From Selaginella tamariscina (taxonomy: Eukaryota; Streptophyta; Lycopodiopsida; Selaginellales; Selaginellaceae), in contig PUQB01000288.1 in assembly GCA_003024785.1 (NCBI GenBank), positions 186,001 through 250,000 on the forward strand: a DNA stretch of 64,000 nucleotides, in the 5' to 3' direction. Below are positions 45,507 to 55,820 of the stretch, piece after piece (position 1 is the first letter of the stretch; every line of letters begins with the position of its first letter). Under the pieces are notes generated by a model that was given only the letters and a program-made list of their open reading frames with translations, searched no databases and was not told where the DNA came from. The position numbers were made by a program, and so were the translations under genes.

Positions 45507-47978
45507 TTACCCTTTAGGCACTGTTACATTTAGAATCTTCACATCTTGATATGGCTTATCGTTCTTATCGGTCTTCACCTTCTCGATTGCCTGTTCATAG
45601 CACTTGTTACTACTAGCCACAAAAAGCTGTGCGCACGTGCAGCCTTACCTGTACCACGTCCATGCCTTTGACAACACGACCAAAGACCGTGTGCTTGTTG
45701 TCTAGCCAAGGAGTGGCCACCGTCGTGATGAAAAACTGTGATCCGTTGGTATTTGGGCCAGCGTTTGCCATCGACACCGTGAAAGGCCTATCATGCCGGA
45801 GACTGCACGCAACACGAAGACGCATCAGATCCAAATAAGTACTACCTACGCAGCCAACCTCTTGTGGAACTCGTCTTCGAATTCACCACCCCATATTGAC
45901 TGTCCACCAGTGCCGTCTCCAACAGGGTCTCCCGTCTGAATCATGAAGCCCTTAATAACCCTGTGAAATAGCAGATTGTCGTAGTAACCGTTTCGACAAT
46001 GCGTGGTGAAATTCTCCACGGTTCTTGGACACTCTTCTGGGTAGAGACGTATGTGAATATCACCCAGTGTCGTATGCATTATCTGCGTAGGCACCCAAAC
46101 ATGAGATTGCGGATAATTAACTTGGAAAGCATAGCCAGAAACTCACCACGTTGGTAGCAAAGAAGTGGTGGTGGCCTTTCCCATGTCCGATATAGCTACT
46201 AGTTCTTCCGGAGGTGGTTTTTCGTTGCACATCGCGAGTAAGAGCGTCTTCAGCATCCTCAGGTTCTCTCCGACTGATTACAGTAACAAAGTTGGCTCAA
46301 GCTCTCTCCTCTCTCACACACACACACACACAATGCTTGCCTGAATAGATAGAAACGGTGTTTCTTGAAAGCACAGCATATGAGGGTTGGATCGGATAGA
46401 GACTCTCTTTGGTCCACGGCATTAGCAGCTGCAGCAGGAACTTTCTTTACTTTCTTGCTGCTACTTCCTCCTTGGTACAAAGCGATTCTTAGAAATCTCT
46501 CCGTGTTATCTCCCTTTCCTAGAATCCTCGCCACTTTATTTGTGTACAGGTTAACCACCTTCATCAAAGACATGGGATAAGAGATTGTCTCTAGTGAGAA
46601 AAGAGAGTTTACCTTAATTCCCACACAGCGTCGCATAGAGCAAGAAGTTGCCACTTTCATCGAAGATTGCATTAGCAGGTAGAATGTTTTCCGCTTTCTC
46701 AATCTCTTTCTCAACAGCCATTCGCCGCCCAAAATCAAAAGCATCCAGCCGACAAAGTGGTTGATCGCTTCGTTGCAAGTCTTGTGCAACCTGGAAGTAG
46801 GTAAGAAGACGAGATTAATGTAGACTGGCATACCTCTAATGACTCGTCATAAGTCCGACGCAGCTTCCCTGTTTCAAATCTAAATACACGGATCCGCCGA
46901 TCTGGCGACGTCGTAACAAACTGGGAACCATCCCCGCTAATCTGTGAAATGATAGTAAACAGTGTGCACATCAAACAGAGACAGCGACCTACCTCCAGAC
47001 TAACAGCGGTGGTCTTACACCTGGCCAGGGCGTACAAGTCAGTGTCGGTCTTATACTTGAACTTCACACTGTTGCCCACACAAAGAATGACCATCAGCTC
47101 AAACTATATACATCCAGTCATCGCTTACGCTTGATGAGGGAATTCCATCGTCTTTGTAAGCCAATACTCAATCAGCCCTTTCTCGTCAGCTGACACAACC
47201 ACGTCAAACGCTGCTACAAATCTCATCAGCTTAACTGGCGAGCTGTGCACCTGCGGACTGGTGTTAGAGAAAATAAAGCCATGCGGAATTTACGAACTTT
47301 GTTGTAGATGAGCGGTTCATTACTCCCCGAACGAGCATCAAAGATGTGAACAAATGGTGTGGCACTATCACTAATCGCAATCTTGGATATCGTGCTTCCC
47401 TGCTTGAAGACCCATTCAATCGCACTAGGCACGAAAGAGAGCTTGAGCATGGAGATCATATCGTAATTGACCACATCGTAGATCTTTGCAGACGTGTCAT
47501 TCGAGATAGTGCAGCAGAGCAGCCCATCAGAACTCACCTGCGGTCAGTCAGAAGAATGATAAATCAACACCAGAGTGAATAAACAAACACTTACCGCAAG
47601 TCCTTCAATCGGGCCGACGTGCGAACGAAAGTGCTTCACAAACTCCACTCCGAGAGCTTTTTTTTTTCCAAATTTGATATGCCCTAGATGCAGTGGGAGA
47701 GGTGAGCATTTCCTCTTGCTTTCAAAAAACAGCTTACCGTCACAGCTTCCTGTAATGAAGAAATCGGCGCTGGAAACCGCCACATGCGTCACCACATCCC
47801 TATGCATATAGCTCTTCTCGTACCTGCGAGCCGAAGTGAGCACCAAAACGTGCAGTAGTATAGGCCGCACTCACCTGGTCGCGCAAGGCAGTGCATCCAA
47901 AAATGCCTGCTCGTATTCCAACGGGCGCTTTGGCTTGCGCAAGGGCGCCGGCACGGGCCCAACCATGGCTTCCTCCAT
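45507..47978 (-). CDS. CYP71: CYP71: WD40 repeat-cyclophilin protein
   Basis: CYP71 is a nuclear WD40-cyclophilin that binds histone H3 and acts in chromatin-based gene silencing in plants. Thirteen exons can be placed: 47875-47978 (start [12 protein letters not shown]), 47738-47823, 47595-47683, 47298-47537, 47129-47250, 46993-47068, 46834-46941, 46613-46790, 46341-46558, 46147-46273, 45859-46082, 45649-45802 and 45507-45590. WD40 repeats come first ([44 protein letters not shown]). The PPIase follows ([49 protein letters not shown]) with the active-site FHR, Q and F residues. One intron is GC-AG (46274-46340). Oddities: one extra base near 46614 shifts frame, and part of exon 46147-46273 is read in a different frame from the family. 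The 5' neighbour, 78 bp away, is the ePHD gene. Confidence 0.9.
46313..46332. repeat. (CA)n microsatellite in CYP71 intron
   Basis: A run of about nine CA units inside the GC-AG intron, close to its donor side on the minus strand. Confidence 0.9.
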
Positions 47979-48055
47979 TTCCACTCACCCAAACCCTAAA
48001 CCCCTGTTTCTAGGGTTCAAGCCAAAATCAAGGGTTTTATTTATTTCAAATCATA

Positions 48056-48816
48056 CTACAAACTCGCGCTCGTTCTCTCTCCCGGAAAGTTGCGCGATGT
48101 GTGATCTGGACAAAGCAACAGGTAATTGTCCTGTGGAACAGACAGTCAGGGCACGAAGAAGAACATGCACCCACCACATATACGTACCGTATCCCATCTG
48201 CATCCTTCAATACCACGAGCACAACCGTAATGGAAAGTCTTGCGACACCGCTTGAAGAAGCATCCCAAGGCTGCACCTTTGACGCCACATGCATAGCATT
48301 TGAGCTTGTGTGCGCGCGCAATTTCGGATTTCAAATTCTGGACTGCCTGCTTTTCGCCCTCGAAGTAAACGTTTGGAGACCTGCAGGCCGCCGAATACAC
48401 TTTATTAACTTGTGTCATGCGCGTGAGTTTTTTTCGAGCCTACCATTCGGCACAACGCCAATGTACCAACATTGCAGCTGAAGAGCAGTCCGAATCCCTC
48501 TGCAGCAGACGCCCGTTTCTATGCTCCATGAGCATGCCCGCTTCCTGCACCCTCCATTACTGATTATATACACTAGATCAGGACCTACCTCTGAGTCCCC
48601 CGTTCCTCGACAGAAGCGGCACCTGCTCGCCTTGCGCTTGTGGCATGTATCCTCCGGCTCAAGCAACAGCCTCAGCTCGGGATCCTCGTGCTGAAACGCC
48701 TGGATCCGTTTCTTGGCCGGCAGCAACAATGTTGTCGTTCGGAACCGCTTTTTAGGAGGCCAGTTGCTCAAGTTGTACAGGTGCGCTTCCTCACTCGACG
48801 CCACCGCACGATGCAT
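48056..48816 (-). CDS. small extended-PHD (ePHD) zinc finger protein
   Basis: Four exons (48589-48816, 48444-48499, 48188-48380, 48056-48130), introns of 57-89 bp, and a clean 183-residue protein. After a basic N-terminus the ePHD runs from CRFC through HWRCAEWSPNVYFEGE, then the second finger CYACGVKGAALGC, CRKTFHYGCA, CRWD and LLLCPDH. This is the zinc-ligand order of the ePHD in plant BRCA1/BARD1 and related chromatin proteins. There is no RING or BRCT, so it is a stand-alone ePHD protein, probably nuclear and binding chromatin. The spacing in the first half (CRFC...C...HWRC) is short for the family. The start was chosen because the first ATG after the upstream promoter region gives a frame open to the splice site. 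Confidence 0.85.
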
Positions 48817-48913
48817 TTTTCCTCTGGAAGAAAGAAGCGGTGGTTTAAGAAATGGGATTTTGCGAAAGACCCGCGCGCGCCTATCTATCTTCCCGCCCTA
48901 GGGCTTCTATCTA
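48817..48913. promoter_or_regulatory. divergent promoter, ePHD and MinD
   Basis: Only 97 bp lie between the start codons of ePHD (-) and MinD (+), so both promoters and 5' leaders must overlap each other or the coding ends. A CG-rich tract (CCGCGCGCGC-like) lies near 48871-48880. No TATA box is evident. Confidence 0.5.
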
Positions 48914-49857
48914 ATGGAGATGTTGGTGGCGACGTGCGCCATGACTCCCCCAGTGGCGGGCTCGGCAAGGACGGGGAGGAGGCAACAGCAGCGAGTGAGG
49001 GCCGTGCTGCAGTGGAATCGGCGACCGGAGCTTGCGGGTACCAGGCCTAGAGTGGTAGTGATAACATCGGGCAAGGGCGGCGTGGGCAAAACAACCGTCA
49101 CGGCCAACCTAGGTATGTGCCTGGCTCGGCTCGAGTTCAGCGTGGTGGCCATAGATGCCGACGTGGGGCTGCGGAATTTGGATCTATTGCTGGGGCTCGA
49201 GAATCGCGTCAATTACACGGCCATGGAGGTGCTCAACGGAGAATGCAGGCTGGACCAGGCGCTGATTAGGGACAAACGCTGGACCCATTTTGAGTTGCTC
49301 TGCATCAACAAGCCCCGGTATAAGATGCCCATGGGCTTCGGTGGTAAGGCCCTCACTTGGCTCGTGGACGCCCTCAAGCAGCGGCCCGATGGTTGCCCCG
49401 ATTTCATCCTCATTGACTGCCCCGCTGGCATCGACGCTGGTTTCATCACTGCAATCACCCCGGCCAACGAGGCAGTCCTGGTTACCACGCCCGACATCAC
49501 CAGCCTCAGGGACGCCGATCGGGTCACGGGCCTTCTTGAATGCGATGATATAAGGGACATAAAGATGGTTGTCAATAGGGTGAGGAGCGATATGATCAAA
49601 GGGAGGATATGATGTCTGTGCTGGACGTGCAAGAGATGCTAGGTTTACCGCTGTTGGGCGTCATTCCCGAGGACTCGGAGGTTATAAGAGCACGAACCGT
49701 GGCTACCCCCTCGTCCTCAAGAAAGCCACCCCACCTTGCAGGCCTCGCGCTCGAGCAGGCAGCGTGGAGGCTCGTTGAGAAGGACAGCATGAAGGCTGTT
49801 CTCATTGAAGAGCAGGCTCCTAAACGAGGCGGTTTCTTGCCTTTCATGGGTGGCTAG
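48914..49857 (+). CDS. MIND1: plastid division-site regulator MinD
   Basis: MinD is a membrane-associated ATPase that, with MinE, places the FtsZ ring in plastids. The deviant Walker A GKGGVGKT is at about residues 53-60, followed by IDADVGLRNLDLLLGLE, FILIDCPAG (Walker B) and VVNRVRSDMI. About 50 N-terminal residues rich in Ala, Arg and Thr fit a transit peptide. There is no intron, as in land-plant MinD1. The first 232 codons (to 49612) are in one frame. The conserved continuation MMSVLDVQEMLGLPLLGVIP lies in another frame (49609-49857), so one base is missing near 49603. Between about 49690 and 49728 a short stretch matches the family (NRGYPLVLKK) only when shifted by one base, and then the frame returns. 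The 3' end GGFLPFMGG is the usual amphipathic tail region. Confidence 0.9.
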
Positions 49858-50029
49858 CTTAATAAGCTTTAAGAGGAGAGAGAGTAGGTAATGTGCAATC
49901 CAGAAAGGAAGATTATTTCTTTCACTTTTGTTAAAAACACAGAAACAGATAAGATAGTATTTGGATGGCTGCCCTCGCTCCATAGGACGCGAACATGACT
50001 GCTACAACCACGGCTTTGCTGTGCCAACA
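49858..50029. other. MinD-EF-Ts intergenic region
   Basis: 172 bp, AT-rich near 49890-49960. It probably contains the MinD 3' end and the EF-Ts promoter. No specific signals assigned. Confidence 0.4.
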
Positions 50030-52621
50030 ATGTACCTCAGGTACTCTGCGCTATTTTCAACTTCACACAACGGCGGCAACGGGGAATGCAGAGCCAGCAG
50101 AAAAGGAGTCCTCTCAACCCCAACACTGATGCGCTCAGCGCTCCTGCACAAATGGTGCACACGGGCTTCATCTTCTTCTTCTTCTTCAGTTGCTTCAGAG
50201 GAACCTACCATTGGTGATCTGCTCACAAAGCTAGAGACTGGGGGAGATGAAAAGAGAAGACCCACTGACGCTGTTGCTGCCAGGGGCAGGACCTTCACAG
50301 TAGCGGATGAGGAGCTAGTTGCCGACAAAGTGCTAACAGGAAGAGTCAAGGCTATCATGACATTTGGCGCCTTTGTGGATATGGGTGCAAGGGTGGACGG
50401 CCTGTTGCACATCTCAAAGCTGGGTGGGGGTTTTGTTAAGTCGGTGGAAGACGTGTTACAGGTTGGGCAGGAGGTTCAGGTCCAGATAATTGAGGCCGAC
50501 CTGCAGAATAGGCGTGTCAAGCTCAGGCTCTACGATCCTGAGAAGCCCAAGGTAGAGCAGCAGGCAGGGGTCCCGAGACAGGGTAGCAGAACTGCTGCAA
50601 GAGGCCAGGCTTCCGCCACGAACAGATAAGCCAAAGTCAGAGTACCAGAAGGGACAGGCTGCGACGGGCGTTGTTAAGAACTTAACTAGACGCGGCTGCT
50701 TTGTGGAGCTTCCTGGCGGCGAGGAAGGTTTCCTGCATGCAAATGAGATAAGTGCCACGGGGGACAGTGTTCCCATAGAGACGTTGGTAAAAGTGGGACA
50801 AGAGGTGAAGGTCAAGGTTTTGCGGATTGTTGACGGAAGGCTCAACCTTACTATGAAAGAAGAGGTAGACCTAAACAAGCTAAATGAAGAATTGAACGAG
50901 GAGGGCGTGTTTGCTACCAGTGCGTTTGAACTTGCCTTCCGTAACCATCCTACAATTAGAAAGTACCTGGAGGAGTCGGGCAGGCTATCAGGCATTAGCA
51001 CAGTAGCAGTTGATGTTGAGGGCGAGAAAGCTGGTGCAGCAAAACTGGAAGAGGAAGTGAAAGACAATCTTGACCAGATCAATCTTGCCGGACTGTCAGA
51101 ACCAGTAGAGAGTGGAGAAGCCAGCTCAAAGAATGATGCAGGCGAGGAGGGGGTGTTAAAAGAACAGCAAGAAGTACGATACACTACCACACCTGAACAG
51201 GAAGTGACGATATCCAGCCAGACAGAAGTGAAGACAGACGTCTCTGCATATTTGGTAAAGCAACTTCGGGAACAGTCAGGCGCGGGCATGATGGACTGCA
51301 AAAAAGCTCTGGTTGAGACCAAAGGTGACTTGGGCAGGCCATTGAGTATCTGAGAAAGAAAGGCTTAGCAGGGGCTGATAAGAAGGCTACCAGGGTTACG
51401 GTTGAAGGGGCAATCGGGAGTTATATTCATGATGGTCGCATTGGTGTACTGCTTGAAGTTAATTGCGAGACCGACTTTGTCTCCAGAGGGGAGCTATTTA
51501 GTCAGCTGGTGGAGGACCTCGGAATGCAGTTGGCAGCGTGCCAGCAGGTGGAGTACGTTTCTGTTGAGGACGTGCCTGCGGAGGTGACAAGCAAGGAATT
51601 TGAAATTGAAATGCAACGGGAGGACATCCAGAGCAAGCCGAAAGATATACAAGCGCAGATTGTGGAGGGCAGGGTCGCAAAGAGGTTTGGAGAACTCGCG
51701 TTGCTGGAGCAGCCATTCATCAAGGATGATAGCTTACCCGTCAAGGATCTGGTCAGGCAAACAATTGCTGCTATTGGTGAGAATATACAGGTGAGGAGAT
51801 TCACACGGTACATTCTTGGAGAAGGGCTGGAGAAGAAGAACTACAATCTGACTGCAGAAGTCACTGCTCAAGCAAAGGCACAAAAACAAGAGCAAAAGAC
51901 AGTTCAAAGTCAAGAAATGAGAAAGACAATTCAAAATCAAGAAGTGGAAGAACGGCCTGCTGCCACTGTTCCTGCCATTGCACCCTCTCTGGTCAAGCAA
52001 CTGCGACAGGAAACCGGAAGTGGCATGATGGACTGCAAGAGGGCACTGGTAGAATGCCAGGGTAATTATGAGATGGCCAGGGAGTACTTGCGGAAGAAGG
52101 GACTGGCTAGTGCAGAAAAGAAAGCTAGCAGAATAGCAACTGAGGGCTTGATAGTGAGTTACGTCCATGCCTCTCGAATTGGCGTACTCATGGAAATTAA
52201 TTGTGAGACTGACTTTGTTGCAAGGCATTCGGCATTTAAGGAGCTAGCTGATGATCTCGCTATGCAGGTTGTGGCCTGTCCTCAGGTGGAATACGTGTGC
52301 ATGGATGATATCCCGACTCAATTGAAGAAGAAGGAGAGAGAGATTGAGATGCAAAGGGATGACTTGCAGAGCAAGCCTAAGGAGGTTCAAGACAAGATTG
52401 TAGAAGGACGTTTGAACAAGCTGTTCTCGGAGAAAACTCTAATGGAACAACCATGTCTTAAAGACGAGAGCATTCTCGTCAAGGATTTAGTGAAGAAGAC
52501 AACCGTCAGCTTTGGGGAAAACATTCGTGTCCGTAGGTTTGCTCGATACAACTTGGGTGAAGGCCTTAAGAAGAAGTCTTATAACGTTGCCGAAGAGATT
52601 GCTGCAGTTACATCAGTATAA
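50030..52621 (+). CDS. plastid EF-Ts polyprotein with S1 domains
   Basis: Plants and green algae make a plastid precursor carrying S1 RNA-binding domains (PSRP-7) and EF-Ts domains, the guanine-nucleotide exchange factor for EF-Tu. The order here: transit peptide-like N-terminus; first S1 ([19 protein letters not shown]) at about 50325; second S1 ([20 protein letters not shown]) at about 50670; acidic linker; first EF-Ts ([19 protein letters not shown]) at about 51255; second EF-Ts ([19 protein letters not shown]) at about 51985, ending TAA at 52619-52621. No introns are apparent. Two frame changes occur: one in the poorly conserved linker after the first S1 (about 50540-50615), one where [10 protein letters not shown] begins (about 51335). 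The start is the first in-frame ATG; a nearby ATG at 49995 is in another frame. Confidence 0.85.
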
Positions 52622-53640
52622 ATTATGTATTAAATGCACCTTATTATCACTTATAACTCATGGCGTACTTAGTATGTTCTAAATTTAAAATCTGTAATTA
52701 TATACTAAATCTAAATAAATACAGTGAAGAATATATTTTTCATTTACTTTATATATAAGTCCTGCTTAATTTTGAATACCTTGAATATAAAGATATATGA
52801 GTTTACTATTCTTATGTATTCAGGGTTTTCATATAGAATAAAAACTGTTTAAATTAAACATTTTGGAACTGAAAATTGAAAACAGTGTTTAATTTAGAGG
52901 GGGTTTTAAATAAGGTAGAACAAATAAAAACTGTCTAATTAAACATTTTGGGACTTGAGAGGTAATGTTTAATTTAACAATACTATTCTTTTGTACTTAG
53001 ATTTAATGGCCTTGGTGCTTTAGTTCTGTATGTATTGTACACACATATTGTATCTATCATAAGTCGCATATTAATTCTTCCCAAGTGGTAGTGTATTAGC
53101 CCCCTTGAAATTAAACCCCTTGCCCTTGAAATCAGCCCACATAAGCTAGGCTTAAAAAAAACAAACCTCACTATATAAAAGGAGCCACACTTCTTTCCTT
53201 TCTTTTCAGACTCCAATTTAACAATAAAGTCAACACTTTTTTTTTAAGTTAAAGTAAATTATTTGTTTTCATATGTATATATAGGAAAATTCAATTTAAA
53301 AATGGTCGAGACTAAGGCATCATGTTCAATTTTTAAATTTTAAAAGGGTTTTAATTTAAGTATGGGACCTAAGTCAAGATCATGATTTTTGTTTAATTTA
53401 GAGAGGGTTTTAATTTACATAGGTTCTACTGTATAAATTTACTATCCTTATGTTATTGTGTTGTGTTATATGATTTTCATATCGGTGGAGAAGTTAGGCA
53501 ATTCATAAGAGAATTTTTTTCAATATTCATGTAATTTACTATTAAATTTTGTGATTTCTTAATGTAAATTAATCTCACCATATATGAGCATAACAAACTT
53601 GAGATGTTATGATTTGCTATTCAACTTGATATTGTATGTT
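52622..53640. repeat. AT-rich region with short direct repeats
   Basis: No gene. A unit of about 110 bp built on AAAACTGT(t)TAAATTAAACATTTTGG and TTTAATTTAGAGGGGGTTTTAA recurs near 52845-52910 and 52920-52980, with weaker copies near 53290-53420. Confidence 0.6.
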
Positions 53641-53970
53641 ATATTTATATGTTGATTCATGTCACTTTGGAAAAGGCTTTCCCTCGTACACAACATTTTA
53701 AACAACACCTAAAATGCAATTATATGTTCTTAAGGTAATCACTCCTCGCAAGATCTTTTAAATCAATTGGGAAAGAATAATTATTTTACTAAATTGGATC
53801 TTGCTTTATGTTATTGACAAATTTTTATAGCTCTAAAAGATATTTTTAAAACAACATTTTAAACTTTTTATTTATACGAATTTCTTTTTATGCTTTTTGG
53901 TTTAATCTTTGCTCATGCTACATTTTAGCATATGATAAATAATGTTTTTGATAATGAAATTTTAAAGACA
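53640..53970 (+). mobile_element. Gypsy RT fragment, left part
   Basis: Gypsy reverse-transcriptase similarity: YFTKLDLALCYW and FLFMLFGLIFAHATF, matching the family patterns FTKLDLRSGYWQ and MPFGLTNAPATF. It is an old fossil with several breaks. It stops exactly at a 5-bp TTTGC duplication at 53971-53975, where a nested LTR composite begins. The element continues after 61797. Confidence 0.8.
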
Positions 53971-53975
53971 TTTGC
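53971..53975. repeat. target duplication TTTGC, left
   Basis: TTTGC here and again at 61793-61797 brackets the nested LTR composite. The flanking Gypsy sequence resumes directly after the second copy. Confidence 0.8.
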
Positions 53976-55744
53976 TATTAGAGTTTTAATTTGGAGGGTT
54001 AACATGTGGTTGTCAAATGGCCTTCCGGTGTCAATTTCTTATGTGAGTAACGTTAAATTTTTCAAGATAACCTTAAGAGTTCGATTCAGATGCCTAGTTA
54101 AATAGAAGTCTTAAAGTCCTACCTTAAGTCCCCTAGAATGACTATCTCCCGAACCCTAGAGGATATCCCAAGTAAACTTTAGGATACTATCCCAAATAAA
54201 CTTTACGATCTTATCTTAGTAAACCTAGACATGCCCATGCCCTAACCCCATAAAGAAAATGTGTCTCACATATGCCCCGTGACATATCTAAGGCATCGTC
54301 ACTTACCTCTTGAGAAATCACCCTCATCCGGAAGTACAACTCCTTTAGGGCGATAATGGTTACTGTCAGAGTTTTAACCCAAAGGGTCAACACGTGGCAA
54401 CATGTGGCTGCCAAGTGGCCACATGTGGCTGCCAAGTGGCCATTTGACGTCATCACCCTGTGTTAGCAACGCTAAGTCTTTCAAGATAACCCTAAGAGTC
54501 TGACTCAAGGGCCCAATTAGGCAAAAGACTTAGAATCTTATTCTAAGTCCCCTAGAATGACCATCCCCTGAACCCTAAAGGATAATCCGAATAAACTTTA
54601 GGATCCTACCCCAGTAGACCTAGACATGCTCATGCCCTAACCCCACAAAGGAGATGTGTCTCACGCATACCCCGTGACAGAGCTAAGGCATCGTCACTTA
54701 CCCCTTGAGGAATCACCCTCATCCGAAAGTACAACCCCTTTAGGGCAATAAGGGGTACCATGAACCATGACTAACCCCTAAGGGTTTGAGTGGCCAAGTC
54801 ATACCCTAGACTTAGGGCTAGTACTTAGTGAGGACACGAGTGTGCGCCATAGGTGGACACAAGTGTTCTGCTAAGCAAACTCCTTAAGGCTATGTTTGGG
54901 TAACCCTAAGTTCATGACCTTGCGAGTGCCTTACGAAAGGGTTTCTGTTAATGAGCTTAAGTTATTCAACCCTTGAATTCCAAGGAGAACACTCCCCTAG
55001 CCAAGTGTGACAAAGCACACCTAGTTACGAAACCTTGAGCGGATGCCTAAGGCTTAACACCCTAGTGCAAGCACAAGCATGCCTGTTGGCTAGAGTATCC
55101 AACCCCTTGGTGACAAACCCATGACACAACCCCAAAGGGCATGCCTTGGGCTTTGTATCGCGTGCCGTCTAGCCCAGTGTCACATCTCCATGTGACACTG
55201 CCTTCTATGATGTGGGCTATCATGCCATAGCCCTTTAGATTCGAGAGTTGCACCAAATGCCAAACATGACCCTAAATGCCAACTTTAGAACCCCTTAGTG
55301 AACCCTCATGAACTGGTAATGTGAACCTGTCAAATAAGATCCCACACCCACAACCGGTTAAGGATACGGATGTGCTTTGCTTGACCATGAGTGCTACACC
55401 TAGCTTGACGTGGAGGAGGAGGCTGGAGACAAGCCACAACCTCTGCCTCTTGAAATGTGCATCCTGACAAGACCTCATAGGCACAGATTCGCCAACATTA
55501 AGGGTAAGCAACCCCGAAGGTGGGATGTACCTATGTCATCTGAAAATTAGTGCGGCACAACAAAGAGTTGTACCTTAACGACACAAGATAAAGCTTGCAC
55601 TAGCAGAAGAGCAACAAATTCAATCATGAACCCAAGAGCTCTCTTACATGTACTATTTAATATATGTGATAGAGCCCCCCCCCCGTTTTCCTGTTTGTAT
55701 AAGATGGAATCTCATTCCCAGAAGGAATATACTTGGTGAGTTAA

Positions 55745-55820
55745 TTAATGACTCATTAACCCTAAACCCTAACATGAGGGGTTTAGAGTGTAGGGTTAGG
55801 GAAACCCTAAGGGTGATATA
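55745..55820. repeat. telomere-like CCCTAAA words in LTR
   Basis: Irregular AACCCTAAACCCTAAC and its complement within the LTR. The same feature recurs at 39380-39440, 60200-60330 and 61630-61700. It is part of the LTR sequence, not a telomere array. Confidence 0.8.

Noticed and set aside
47836-48481. Plus-strand open frames across the CYP71/ePHD junction
   Set aside because: Both strands were compared: the minus strand carries complete, correctly phased exons of two known families.
51734-52228. A minus-strand open frame of 164 codons over the second EF-Ts domain
   Set aside because: It is an antisense shadow of conserved EF-Ts coding sequence.
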